DNA of 64,000 nucleotides from Bacillota bacterium. Its GTDB lineage: Bacteria; Bacillota; Clostridia; Christensenellales; UBA3700. The position numbers were made by a program, and so were the translations under genes. Below, in pieces: positions 28,296 to 37,779 of this stretch (positions are counted from its first letter, which is position 1; each line of letters starts with the position of its first letter). Under the pieces are notes generated by a model that was given only the letters and a program-made list of their open reading frames with translations, did no database searches and was not told the DNA's origin. Where the stretch lies: the NCBI GenBank assembly GCA_023396095.1, contig JAEWXG010000003.1, positions 19,232-83,231 on the forward strand, read 5' to 3'.

Positions 28296-28324
28296 AGTAT
28301 AACATAAGTATTTTTACGTTTCAA
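28296..28324 (-). promoter_or_regulatory. Promoter of the SCP2/aminotransferase/transketolase operon
   Basis: Minus strand: TTGAAA (28319-28324), 17-bp spacer, TATACT (28296-28301). The gene start is about 35 bp downstream, giving a short leader with GGGAGG. One of the best housekeeping-type promoters in the window. Confidence 0.65.
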
Positions 28325-28477
28325 TATCACCGTTTTAAAATTTTATGAAAAATCTTGCTCATTTTTGCTAATCTTGAATATTTTTTTACTCTTAACTTTT
28401 TTATACATTTTCTTTAAATTTGAAGAGAAAATTAGTCTATATCCCGAATTTATTTTAAAAGATAATCAACCCCTAAT

Positions 28478-28506
28478 GTAAAAAGCGTGGCTTATATCCA
28501 CGCTTT
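28478..28506 (-). terminator. Terminator of the ECF sigma operon
   Basis: AAAGCGTGG (28482-28490) pairs with CCACGCTTT (28498-28506); the minus-strand transcript ends in TTTTTAC after the stem, about 35 bp past the last stop codon. Confidence 0.85.
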
Positions 28507-28540
28507 CCTCAACTCAGTTTAATGACATCTAAATTAGTTT

Positions 28541-29830
28541 TTATGCATTAACACTAACTTTAATTTGTCTTTTTTTCTCTATAGCTTTCCTTTTTGCATT
28601 TTCAATTTTTTCCTTGTTATCAGTATTGTTTATAAACTTAGAATGAGCATCTACATTTACCTCAACAAAACCTCTATCAACACTTACTCTAACTTTAATA
28701 GCTGTGTCATCCGCTAATGCTTCAAAAAAGGCATCTAAAGTTTTTTCAGCTAGTGATACGGCTGCCAAAGCTGCACTATAGGACAGGTCAATAGTTGACA
28801 TTTCTATCTTTTTAAATGTTTCTAACGCTTTAACCGCACTATAATATTCCACTTTAGACATATCATACTTATTTCTTGCGTTAGCTTTAGCTTGTTCGCT
28901 TGATGAGTTATTTTCTAGTGTCTTGATTAATTCAGACCTTCTTTGTAAATACACTTGATATTGCTCATCTATCTTGGCTCTTTTTTCTTCATACTTATCT
29001 TCAATTGCTGTTAGTTTTTCATCTTTTTTATTTTGAAGTTTAATTTGAGCATCTACCAATTTATTTTTCAATTCCAAATATGCTTCAACATCCTTTTTAA
29101 TACTAGCTTCAACATTTACTAAAACCTTATCTTTATCAACTTTTACTAATGTCTTTTGATTAATAAACGAATTTTGTAAATCAACATCTACAAATGTACT
29201 ATTCTCACTGACATTCACTTTAACTTGATTTAATAATTCTTTTCCAGACATTTTTTCAACAGTATCATCAGATAATTCAGGATTATATTCTTTAACTATC
29301 TTTTGAATTACACTAACATTTACAGAATTATCAACGCTTACTTCTATTTTATGTTCAGCTTTCCATCCGTTAACAAATTTTGCAATTTTGTCTTTTTGCT
29401 TCTTTTGCAATGATTCATTATTTGAATAAATAGAAACTTTAACCGAGTCTTTAGCGCCATCAACTTCAACATCTGTTAACAAATCTAAAGCTATTGCTTC
29501 GTTTAAAATAATTTGAATAACTTCATCCAATTTTTTACCATTAAGAGATAGATCAACAAGTAATCCCTTGGAATTGTTAGTCAATCCATCAATAGCAACA
29601 ACAGTATTATTCGCGTTAACAACGAGGTGTATTTTAATTTGTGACAATTCATTTTCATAAATTGTTGGTTCATCTGCATCTAATGACACATTAGAAGAAT
29701 CTAACTGTCCCATATCCATTTTAACATACGAATATGAATCGTTTTTCCTTCCACATCCTACAGCTACAGTTAGAACAATTACAACAACAAATGTTACTAA
29801 AGCAGCTAACCCTATAAACCTCTTTTTCAT
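28541..29830 (-). CDS. RsgI-like lipoprotein with coiled coil
   Basis: 429 residues. The signal peptide ends LTVAVGCGRK (lipobox). The next segment (LVVNANNTVVAIDGL, then LSLNGKKLDEVIQIIL) resembles the middle domain of RsgI-type anti-sigma proteins. Residues about 235-335 form a long charged coiled coil (QLKLQNKKDEK-like heptads). The C-terminus has another short beta pattern repeated from the first half (VRVSVDRGFVEVNVD). It lies 14 bp downstream of the membrane anti-sigma candidate. Inferred: extracytoplasmic partner or sensor of that system. No enzymatic motif seen. Confidence 0.55.
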   Translation of the reverse strand: MKKRFIGLAALVTFVVVIVLTVAVGCGRKNDSYSYVKMDMGQLDSSNVSLDADEPTIYENELSQIKIHLVVNANNTVVAIDGLTNNSKGLLVDLSLNGKKLDEVIQIILNEAIALDLLTDVEVDGAKDSVKVSIYSNNESLQKKQKDKIAKFVNGWKAEHKIEVSVDNSVNVSVIQKIVKEYNPELSDDTVEKMSGKELLNQVKVNVSENSTFVDVDLQNSFINQKTLVKVDKDKVLVNVEASIKKDVEAYLELKNKLVDAQIKLQNKKDEKLTAIEDKYEEKRAKIDEQYQVYLQRRSELIKTLENNSSSEQAKANARNKYDMSKVEYYSAVKALETFKKIEMSTIDLSYSAALAAVSLAEKTLDAFFEALADDTAIKVRVSVDRGFVEVNVDAHSKFINNTDNKEKIENAKRKAIEKKRQIKVSVNA

Positions 29831-29844
29831 AAATGCAAAACCTC

Positions 29845-31194
29845 CTATTTTCTGTTTTGTAATTTTGATTCTAATTTCAACTCAATATAATCATCATAAC
29901 TTAATTGAGCGTTTTGATCATCATTAATTAGCCAAGACAATGCCAAATTATATTTATTATTTTTGGCAACAACCACTATATTGGTTATAGTATCATCTAG
30001 ATCTATATTCACATTGGTTTTATCGGATATATTCTCTAAAAATTCATTTATTTTGCTCATTACATATTTTGCTAAATCTGTAAAAGAGTGAATATAACCT
30101 ATATGACCAGCATCTTTTTCTTTAATATTTCTAATATAGTTTAAACTTTTTTCCTCTAAAAGTTTGTTTAATAAATCTTCCTTATTTAATTCTACTATAT
30201 TTGTGTCATTTGCAATTTTATCAATTTCGTCCTCAATCACAACTCTTAATAAATCCATATTTTCATCATTGTTAACATCGACATCAAAATTTTGAATTAC
30301 CTCTTCGACCATATCTTTAAATAAATCATTTTTAACATTCCTATATTCTAAATAGACTTGTAGATATGTCTGAGAAGAATACACCACTTTCATTAACTTA
30401 TCCATTTCATTATATTCAGGCAAATCTTCATCAATTGCAGAATCGGTTTTTAATATATTAATAACATCTTTTCTTATGGCTGCATCATTACTTGAATATA
30501 CGTTTTGATAACTTTGTTCATTAGTATATAGATTTAAATTTTGTAGGGATTTTTTATTATTTATAGCTTTTTCATAATTTATTGTTGAAATATCATTCTT
30601 GTTCATCATTAATTTAGATGTAACAGAAGAATCTAATCTATGAATACTATCAAGAACATTATTTAATTTTACTTTAACACTTTCATGCAATTTTTTATTT
30701 TTAATCGAATTATTAGAGTAAAAATTAAACTTCACATCATTATTCTTTATGTAATTTAATTCATACGCACTTTTTATTAATAGTGCCGCAAACTCATCCA
30801 ATTTATAATCTTTAATCTTTGTTTCATCTTTTACTACATATTTTACAAGCACTGCTCCATCAGCATTTTTAGGCACCACATTAACAACATTCCCTTGATT
30901 ATCACTAACAATTGCCACATTAGGATTAATGTCCAAAATAGAATATGAATATGCATTTAAATTAGAGTTTAATGAGATAGGAATACAAATTGTAAAAAAT
31001 AACACAAAAGAACATAACATCGCAATAATAAAATGCTTATTATTTTTCCTGAATGCAACTTTATCTTCATGAATTGTTATATCTGAGTTTATATAATTAA
31101 AGCCTTCAACTACTTTTTTAATTTTTCCGTAGTTGTTTGGAGTAATTTTATTAAACTCATTATTAATTAATTCTTTGATGTGTTTTTTCCTCAT
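29845..31194 (-). CDS. Single-pass RsgI-like anti-sigma factor candidate
   Basis: 449 residues. A cytoplasmic N-terminus of about 50 residues is followed by one membrane helix (FIIAMLCSFVLFFTICIPI). Then comes SYSILDINPNVAIVSDNQGNVV, the LDINPxIxL hallmark of the RsgI middle domain, with NADGAVLV as in that family. The rest is Asn/Asp/Lys-rich and extracellular. It is 13 bp downstream of the ECF sigma gene. RsgI proteins hold SigI-type sigma factors at the membrane; here the partner is an ECF sigma. No carbohydrate-binding domain is visible at the C-terminus. Confidence 0.65.
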   Translation of the reverse strand: MRKKHIKELINNEFNKITPNNYGKIKKVVEGFNYINSDITIHEDKVAFRKNNKHFIIAMLCSFVLFFTICIPISLNSNLNAYSYSILDINPNVAIVSDNQGNVVNVVPKNADGAVLVKYVVKDETKIKDYKLDEFAALLIKSAYELNYIKNNDVKFNFYSNNSIKNKKLHESVKVKLNNVLDSIHRLDSSVTSKLMMNKNDISTINYEKAINNKKSLQNLNLYTNEQSYQNVYSSNDAAIRKDVINILKTDSAIDEDLPEYNEMDKLMKVVYSSQTYLQVYLEYRNVKNDLFKDMVEEVIQNFDVDVNNDENMDLLRVVIEDEIDKIANDTNIVELNKEDLLNKLLEEKSLNYIRNIKEKDAGHIGYIHSFTDLAKYVMSKINEFLENISDKTNVNIDLDDTITNIVVVAKNNKYNLALSWLINDDQNAQLSYDDYIELKLESKLQNRK

Positions 31195-31207
31195 CTATAA
31201 ATCCTCT

Positions 31208-31750
31208 TTATATAAAGTTTTCTATGCCCCTTTTTTCTATCTCCGTTTTTAATTTTTGTATCGCTTTATTATAAATCCACAAAACTGTTCCTAATGGTTT
31301 TTTTATCATATGTGAAATTTCTTTATGTTTTAATTCAGAAACTGCATGAAAAATGAAAATCTTATATTCTTCTTCATTCAACACCTCTTTCGCAAGATCC
31401 AAAGTTGGAGTTAAACCATCATCCATTTCTTCTCCTGCTAAATGATACTCTTCCTCTTGTAAATCCACATTTTGATACTTTTTCATTCTGTTATATTCAT
31501 TTATTGATAAATTTCTTGCTATCGTTAACAAAAAAGCTTTTGCGTTAGAGCCAATCTTGTATGACTTTAAATTCTCAATAAACTTAATGTACGTATCTTG
31601 TAACAAATCGTCGGCCACACTACGATTATTAACTATAGAATATATTAGTGCATAAACCTGCTTATGAGTTTCTTTATATATTTCCTCAAAAGCAATTTCA
31701 CTACCATTTATATATCTTTTTATTAATTCATCTAACTGCCTATTATCCAC
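31208..31750 (-). CDS. ECF-family RNA polymerase sigma factor
   Basis: 180 residues. Region 2 shows FEEIYKETHKQVYALIYSI and the DLLQDTYIKFIENL helix, then AKAFLLTIARNLSINEYNR. Region 4 has YKIFIFHAVSELKHKEISHMIKKPLGTVLW. The start is a GTG at 31750 with a weak binding site. It is the first gene of a three-gene unit with two RsgI-like proteins, so it probably responds to a cell-surface signal and may autoregulate. Confidence 0.88.
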   Translation of the reverse strand: MDNRQLDELIKRYINGSEIAFEEIYKETHKQVYALIYSIVNNRSVADDLLQDTYIKFIENLKSYKIGSNAKAFLLTIARNLSINEYNRMKKYQNVDLQEEEYHLAGEEMDDGLTPTLDLAKEVLNEEEYKIFIFHAVSELKHKEISHMIKKPLGTVLWIYNKAIQKLKTEIEKRGIENFI

Positions 31751-31824
31751 TTTATCTTCTCATCTATATAAACACCATTATATACTTTTTTATTGGCAAA
31801 AATATAAATTGTATTTTATCAAAT

Positions 31825-31855
31825 AAAAAATTCAGCAAAAATTGCTGAATTTTTT
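31825..31855 (-). terminator. Rubrerythrin terminator
   Basis: AAAAAATTCAGCAA (31825-31838) and TTGCTGAATTTTTT (31842-31855) form a perfect stem with a short loop, 20 bp after the rubrerythrin stop; usable in both directions. Confidence 0.85.
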
Positions 31856-31875
31856 TGTATGATAGTTATACCAAA

Positions 31876-32412
31876 TTAATAATTTTTTGCCTCTCTTGTA
31901 AAATACGCCCTCTCATGTTTACATACAGGACATATCTCTGGAGCTTCTTTACCATAGTGAACATGTCCACAATTTGAACAAACCCAAGCAATTTCTTTAT
32001 CCTCTTTAAACACATTATCTTTGTTAATTCTTTCTGCTAATTTGCGATACCTTTCCTCATGCGTTTTTTCAATCTTTGCTACTCCCTCAAACATTTCAGC
32101 TATTTGAATAAATCCTTCTTCTCTTGCTACTTCAGCAAACCCTTTATACATATCAACCCACTCATAGTTCTCTCCACTAGCTGCATCTAATAGATTCTTC
32201 TCAGTTGTATCTATACCGTGAAACAATTTAAACCATAACTCTGCATGTTCCTTTTCATTTGCAGCAGTTTCTTCAAAAATTTTTGAAATTTGAACATATC
32301 CTTCTTTTTTTGCCTTACTGGCATAATATGTATATTTATTTCTCGCTTGAGACTCCCCAGCAAATGCTGCCATTAAATTAGCTTCTGTTTTTGAACCTTT
32401 TAATTCTTTCAT
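31876..32412 (-). CDS. Rubrerythrin
   Basis: 178 residues. The ferritin-like diiron domain has [17 protein letters not shown] and [12 protein letters not shown], with [14 protein letters not shown] as the second half. The C-terminal rubredoxin-like domain has [10 protein letters not shown] and [11 protein letters not shown] (two CxxC). It reduces hydrogen peroxide in anaerobes using NADH-linked electron carriers. Monocistronic, with its own terminator. Fits an oxygen-sensitive organism that also uses pyruvate formate-lyase. Confidence 0.95.
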   Translation of the reverse strand: MKELKGSKTEANLMAAFAGESQARNKYTYYASKAKKEGYVQISKIFEETAANEKEHAELWFKLFHGIDTTEKNLLDAASGENYEWVDMYKGFAEVAREEGFIQIAEMFEGVAKIEKTHEERYRKLAERINKDNVFKEDKEIAWVCSNCGHVHYGKEAPEICPVCKHERAYFTREAKNY

Positions 32413-32471
32413 AAATTAATACCTCCTCTCTTAATTATATATAAACAAAATTAATAATCAATTCTATTTTT

Positions 32472-35400
32472 CTAACTTGCTTTCTTATAAAATGTCCAGA
32501 TTTGATTGCCAGAACAATCTTTCACAGATAAGTCTCCCATTGTATCCACTATACCCTCTATAAGTCCTGACATTTTATTTCGGAGTTGATTAACTGCGAT
32601 TGCACTTTTAAATGCACTCGTACAACCACGCTCAGGATCAATGCTTTCATTTCCCCAAGCCGCCTCATAATACTCCTTATATGCTGACATTTTGTCATCA
32701 TCATTCTCTGAAAAAACTCTATTATATACAACTCCATCATGTCTAAACCTTAAATTAGCATATAATAGAAATTGAGTATCAACACAAGAATATTTATCAT
32801 ATCCAGCATCCTGCTCATGTTGTTTAATTATCTTTCCGCTTAATAAATTATTTTGTTCAACATAATATGATGGAATGAAAAGATAAGTTGTGTCAAAACC
32901 TTCTTCTAATTCTACGAGTGGATCACTCCAAGTAGAATCAACAAAATACCAATAATCATATATCCTTAATTTACTCCAAGCATGCCTTTCCTTTGCTTGC
33001 CCGGAAATTCTTACAGCATCTATCCCTTCTATTCCTGCAAATAATGTTAAAGTTTTTGTGTATGCATCGCAAACTGCATACCTTTTTTCCAAAAGAAATA
33101 CACCTTCAAGGAAAAACGACGGATGCTGATATTGTATGGATTCATTTGATTCTTTTACTATCTCATGATCATATGACAAATTATCAGCCAGCCAATTAAC
33201 CATTGCTACAATTTTTTCATAATCTGTCATTGAATCCGATATTATATTTTTTAAAATCTCACGTGCTTTTTGATATATTTTTTCCGCATTGCTATTAGGC
33301 TTTGTTTGTGGCTTCAATCCGTTTGAAATAGCATCTACCAAATCGTCAGAAAACTCAATTAAATAAGGGGTCTCTTCTTTTGAATCTATTTTAAATTCAG
33401 CAAAAGAACTAGAACGTTTTGGAAACTCAGGTCTTCCAGCATAATATGCTTCATGCTCTTTATGATTTTCGTAATATTCTGCGCCTAGTACTTGGCGGCT
33501 AGATGGAGTGCCTGTTGAATAAATCGTAAACCTCATTGATGTTTCAGTAACCACAACATTTACTTTGTATCCGTGATGATAAAATACTGATATTGCATTA
33601 ACTTTGCTCGTAAAAGTCTTAACTTGATCATTAGGATTATATGCAAGATATATCCCATCTATTAATACTGTTGATCTCCTTGTAAATGTATTTAATGAAC
33701 CATTAATTTCTTCTATATTTAAAATTCCGTAATGACCCACTTTACTATAATTATTACCATTCTTTAGTATGTAGATAATTAATTCATTTAACTCATTTTC
33801 ATCATCAATATATAAATTATATTGTTTACCAGCGTTATAAAAAATCTCATTTGTTTTAGCAAGCAAAACAGGGTCTGTGATAAGTTTAATGCTTTTTTCA
33901 ACAAATTTATCATCGTACTCAGCACTCAACATAAAACTTTTACCCGTCAATGTTCTTGGATCAATAACAATTTTACCATCATAAACTTTAACTATGTCGT
34001 CATTTTTCACACCGTTAATTTTTACTTTTATATCATATAAATCACAATACATTGGGCAGTCAAAATCTACAACTAACTCTTTCGATGATAGATATTTATA
34101 TGAGCCCAATTTTAAACTATCTACATTCTTATATAAAGTGAAATAATAAGCATATGGTTCCCCGCCAAAAGTTGCTGTATATATAATCCCAATCCTATAT
34201 TTGCCATTTTGAAGTTGACTAATTGTGCTTTGCGGCAATGTTATTTTAAGATCTCCATCATAAACAAGATCATTATATTCTTTTCCATTTATCTCATAAC
34301 TATTAAATTGAATATTAGACTCTGGCTTAGTAGATAAGAGCACATCTAAGTTACTCCAATCATTATAAGTATATAAATCGTCAAGAAAATTTAACTTAAA
34401 CTGACTCCTTATAAATCTCACCATAAATTTATTGTCTTGTAAATTAATTCCTTCTATTGTAAATTCAACAACTTCACCGATATTGAATTTTCGTAAAAAT
34501 ATAGGCTTCAAATTGATTTTTAAATTATCATCTTCAATCCTAATTGTATAATCATCAGATTTGCTTAATTCCAAATCCTTATGATAAAACAATCTAATAT
34601 GATCTGCATTTTCTTCTTTCTCAGTTAAAACATTTATTTCTAAATCATTTCCAGTCGGTTTTTCTACACTAATATCAGAATAATATGTTTGATTATATGT
34701 AGCGAAACTTTGTGTAGTCTCCTTTACCACTTTTATTATGTAATCAAGCACAACTTGATTATCGGACTCGTCTTTAAATGTGAGACTCGCGTTTATTGTA
34801 TCGCCAATTTCTACAAGAGATGACGGTTGTGCAACTATTTTTAAAAAATAACTAATATTATGATTCACTATTTGATAATCTGTAGAATTAAGAATGCTTC
34901 CATCATATTCCACGGAATCTAATCTGTATTTATACTTTTTATATGGTAGTCTTGGACTTATATGGTCACTCAATAACCTTGCTATAACAATATTATTATC
35001 CTGCACGGGTTCACGAGTATCGCTTGCAACAACTTCTATTTCTACAACGTATATTCCCTTTTTAAATGCTAATAACATTCCAGCATATCTCTCATCTTCA
35101 TTAAAGTTATCAAAATAATTCTTTAAAAGCAAAATTGTGTTATCGCCTGAATTGCAAACAATATATACATCTGAAATTAATTGATTATTTGTTTTATCAA
35201 AAACAAGACAACTTTCCAAATTTGCAACATTATTCACATCAAAAACTATTCCGCCATTTCTTAAATCACTATTCTGAACATTGTAGTTTGGAAATTCTTC
35301 TTTAAAAGTTTGTGCAATGTTTATTGTCTGTGTACCCGCATATGGCAAATATCTCCTATCTTTTCTTATATATGTTGCCATTATTTTATATGTTCCTGGC

Positions 35401-35990
35401 TCTACTTTTATCAAATTGTTAAAATTATTAATGTTATTCTGTTCACCAGTATAAAAGGGGGTTTCCATATTTAGAATTTTTAATGAAATCCAATCATATG
35501 CGTTATTAGAGTCCAAAAAAGAAAAATAATATTCATCAGCAATTTTACTTATTCCAACATTAAACTTAGTATCCAATTTTGCATGTGGAAAGAAAAATTT
35601 AAATTCATATGGATCTGAATCTTTATACCTTATATTTGAAAAAGATTTTGCAACCAAAACCAATTTATAATTATTACCACCTATTAAGGATTTAATGTTA
35701 TTCAATTTTAAAATTACTTTATTATTAGCTAATACTTCATCACTTGCTACTTCTTGTGAAATATCATCTAAAATTTTATATTCCCATTTCCCTATATTTT
35801 CATTATCATTTTTCCAAGTTATAATTCCTTTTTCATAATCATATTCTATATTTTCATCAAGATCTGTTTGCAATGTTTTTTTAATCAAAAAACAAGATGT
35901 TAAAGCAAAAAAACTTAACAAAACAAGAATAAAAACAATTAAAACCTTCAAGGCAAATTTTTTATATGACCAATTCAAATAATACCTCAC
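32472..35990 (-). CDS. Giant surface lipoprotein with C-terminal transglutaminase-like domain
   Basis: 1172 residues. The signal peptide ends FFALTSC (lipobox). About 900 residues follow, rich in beta strands and Asn/Asp/Tyr, with repeated short units of the kind (KIxLPxSTIxxLxNGKYxxxI, similar to Ig- or FN3-like repeats). The C-terminal part has YAVCDAYTKT (Cys 974), KERHAWSK (His 1003) and YFVDSTW (Asp 1018), a complete transglutaminase/protease-like triad. Inferred: outer-surface, possibly crosslinking or peptidase activity on cell-wall or host proteins. Adhesin-like repeats are seen, but the ligand is unknown. Divergent from the PI-PLC gene. Confidence 0.72.
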   Translation of the reverse strand: MRYYLNWSYKKFALKVLIVFILVLLSFFALTSCFLIKKTLQTDLDENIEYDYEKGIITWKNDNENIGKWEYKILDDISQEVASDEVLANNKVILKLNNIKSLIGGNNYKLVLVAKSFSNIRYKDSDPYEFKFFFPHAKLDTKFNVGISKIADEYYFSFLDSNNAYDWISLKILNMETPFYTGEQNNINNFNNLIKVEPGTYKIMATYIRKDRRYLPYAGTQTINIAQTFKEEFPNYNVQNSDLRNGGIVFDVNNVANLESCLVFDKTNNQLISDVYIVCNSGDNTILLLKNYFDNFNEDERYAGMLLAFKKGIYVVEIEVVASDTREPVQDNNIVIARLLSDHISPRLPYKKYKYRLDSVEYDGSILNSTDYQIVNHNISYFLKIVAQPSSLVEIGDTINASLTFKDESDNQVVLDYIIKVVKETTQSFATYNQTYYSDISVEKPTGNDLEINVLTEKEENADHIRLFYHKDLELSKSDDYTIRIEDDNLKINLKPIFLRKFNIGEVVEFTIEGINLQDNKFMVRFIRSQFKLNFLDDLYTYNDWSNLDVLLSTKPESNIQFNSYEINGKEYNDLVYDGDLKITLPQSTISQLQNGKYRIGIIYTATFGGEPYAYYFTLYKNVDSLKLGSYKYLSSKELVVDFDCPMYCDLYDIKVKINGVKNDDIVKVYDGKIVIDPRTLTGKSFMLSAEYDDKFVEKSIKLITDPVLLAKTNEIFYNAGKQYNLYIDDENELNELIIYILKNGNNYSKVGHYGILNIEEINGSLNTFTRRSTVLIDGIYLAYNPNDQVKTFTSKVNAISVFYHHGYKVNVVVTETSMRFTIYSTGTPSSRQVLGAEYYENHKEHEAYYAGRPEFPKRSSSFAEFKIDSKEETPYLIEFSDDLVDAISNGLKPQTKPNSNAEKIYQKAREILKNIISDSMTDYEKIVAMVNWLADNLSYDHEIVKESNESIQYQHPSFFLEGVFLLEKRYAVCDAYTKTLTLFAGIEGIDAVRISGQAKERHAWSKLRIYDYWYFVDSTWSDPLVELEEGFDTTYLFIPSYYVEQNNLLSGKIIKQHEQDAGYDKYSCVDTQFLLYANLRFRHDGVVYNRVFSENDDDKMSAYKEYYEAAWGNESIDPERGCTSAFKSAIAVNQLRNKMSGLIEGIVDTMGDLSVKDCSGNQIWTFYKKAS

Positions 35991-36024
35991 TCATCAATGA
36001 TATTATAATCTTTTCACTCTTTTC

Positions 36025-36053
36025 TTGACAAGGGATTGGATAATTATTAAAAA
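36025..36053 (+). promoter_or_regulatory. Candidate promoter of the PI-PLC gene
   Basis: TTGACA (36025-36030), a 17-bp spacer and TAAAAA (36048-36053). The -35 is perfect, the -10 weak. It leaves a leader of about 110 nt with no recognised structure. Confidence 0.4.
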
Positions 36054-36169
36054 CTACTCGCCACTTAAGCTTTAAGAAGCTCTTAGCTAATTTTAACATT
36101 ACCTTAACAGCATTTAATAAGCCAGCGAATCAATCATTTATGCTATTATATTTCTATGAAGGTGGAAAT

Positions 36170-37162
36170 ATGAAAATTAGTAAAAAAATAAAACTTTGTT
36201 CAACTACCATCTTATTGATTGCATTTGCAATAACTTGCTTAGTAATCGTCTTGCCGAGCAACCACATTTTGGCGCAAAAAAATATAGAATATACAAATAC
36301 TACAAAAATTAATTTAAAATCGTGGTTGTCAAATATCAATAATGAAGTTTTAATCAATACAATCAATATCCCTGGAAGCCATGACAGTGCTGCTAGCAAT
36401 GTAGCGTTAAGTTATAAATCGCAATGTCAAAATTATACTATTTATAACCAATTAAACTTCGGCATACGCTATTTAGATGTTAGATTATCAGATAAAGATT
36501 CAAATATCTTTTTATGTCACGGTCCTATTACTTGCTATAAAAACAACGGCAGCAAATATCTTTATAAAGATTTGTTAAATGAGTGTAGTAAATTTTTAAA
36601 TGAAAATCCAAGCGAATTTATTATCATCAATGTAAAAAATGAACAAATGTCTTCAAATATTCAAAATTTCAATAAAAAAGTTGATGATGAAACTTTAACA
36701 ATTGTAAATGCCCAAAATCTATATATATCCGATGAAATACCAAAGTTAAAAGTTGTAAGAGGAAAAATTATTCTTAATAAAAGATTTTCTATTGATGACA
36801 CTGTTGTTGGTCATCTAAACTGGATTAATCAACCTCATCCAAAAATAGATGAAAGCTTATATGAAAAAAGTGAATCAAAACAATTGATTGCCTTTTCTCA
36901 AGATCAATTCAAATTATCAAAAAAAGATAAAAAAATAGCTATTACCACTTTCATTAATAAATCAATATTGCCAGAAAATGGTTATAGATTATGTTTTTTT
37001 AGCAATTCGGGCAATTTCTTTGCTTCACCTAAAAACTTTATAAACTCATTTGAATATAACCAAAATAATTTTGCAGTATTAAAACGCAGAAAAGGCTTTA
37101 TATTAATTTATGACTTTTGCAATGAAGAAAAAACAAATTATTTAATATTAACAAATTTCTAA
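36170..37162 (+). CDS. Phosphatidylinositol-specific phospholipase C, secreted
   Basis: About 330 residues from the ATG at 36170 (AAGGTGG 4 nt upstream; a longer frame begins at 36140). A signal peptide or anchor spans residues 8-35. INIPGSHDSAA carries the first catalytic His (71) and LCHGPI the second (117), with GIRYLDVRLSD between them, as in bacterial PI-PLC X domains. The family cleaves phosphatidylinositol (and GPI anchors) to inositol cyclic phosphate. Bacteria of this type rarely hold PI themselves, so a host substrate is plausible. Confidence 0.88.
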   Translation: MKISKKIKLCSTTILLIAFAITCLVIVLPSNHILAQKNIEYTNTTKINLKSWLSNINNEVLINTINIPGSHDSAASNVALSYKSQCQNYTIYNQLNFGIRYLDVRLSDKDSNIFLCHGPITCYKNNGSKYLYKDLLNECSKFLNENPSEFIIINVKNEQMSSNIQNFNKKVDDETLTIVNAQNLYISDEIPKLKVVRGKIILNKRFSIDDTVVGHLNWINQPHPKIDESLYEKSESKQLIAFSQDQFKLSKKDKKIAITTFINKSILPENGYRLCFFSNSGNFFASPKNFINSFEYNQNNFAVLKRRKGFILIYDFCNEEKTNYLILTNF

Positions 37163-37235
37163 AACCTAACCTTGTTTTTTAAGATGTGAGACACTATAAT
37201 TATTATGTTTGAAAAAAAGTTTCAAGGAGATTATT

Positions 37236-37775
37236 ATGGCAGAATTTTTTACTGTAGATATATGTGGATATAAGGCAGAATTGCCAGTTTTAGAATTACC
37301 CGATGGTGTTAAGATTGCTTTCTTTAACCTACACGGAGATCAATTTTTAACTGAGCACTGTGCTAAAGAATTATCAAAGCATTTAACAGATTGCGACATC
37401 ATCATTACTGCTGAATCAAAAGGTCTTCAATTAGCTCATTGTGTAGCTAAAAATTTAAATCAAAGATTTTATTGCGTTGCAAGAAAATCTAAAAAATTAT
37501 ACATGCTTGATGGCATATCTATTGCTATCGGTTCTTCTATAACTACTGGTGACATTCAAAAATTGTATCTTTCGGAAAGAGATGTCAATTTACTAAAAGG
37601 AAAGAAAGTTGCTATTGTAGACGATGTAATTTCTACTGGCAATAGTTTAATTGGATTAGAAAAACTTGTAGAAAAAGCTGGTGGCATTTTACACAAAAAA
37701 GCTTTCGTTTTAGCAGAAGGTGCCGCTAAGAATAGAGATGATATTATTTACCTAGCTTCCATCCCTCTACTATAA
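37236..37775 (+). CDS. Adenine/xanthine-type phosphoribosyltransferase
   Basis: About 179 residues from the ATG at 37236 (AAGGAG 6 nt upstream; the in-frame TTG at 37209 is unlikely). VAIVDDVISTGNSL is the PRPP-binding loop. TAESKGLQLAHCVAK and FYCVARKSKK match the APRT-like branch of type I phosphoribosyltransferases. Probable purine salvage. Base specificity cannot be settled by eye. It ends 4 bp before the convergent antiporter gene. Confidence 0.82.
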   Translation: MAEFFTVDICGYKAELPVLELPDGVKIAFFNLHGDQFLTEHCAKELSKHLTDCDIIITAESKGLQLAHCVAKNLNQRFYCVARKSKKLYMLDGISIAIGSSITTGDIQKLYLSERDVNLLKGKKVAIVDDVISTGNSLIGLEKLVEKAGGILHKKAFVLAEGAAKNRDDIIYLASIPLL

Positions 37776-37779
37776 TTAA

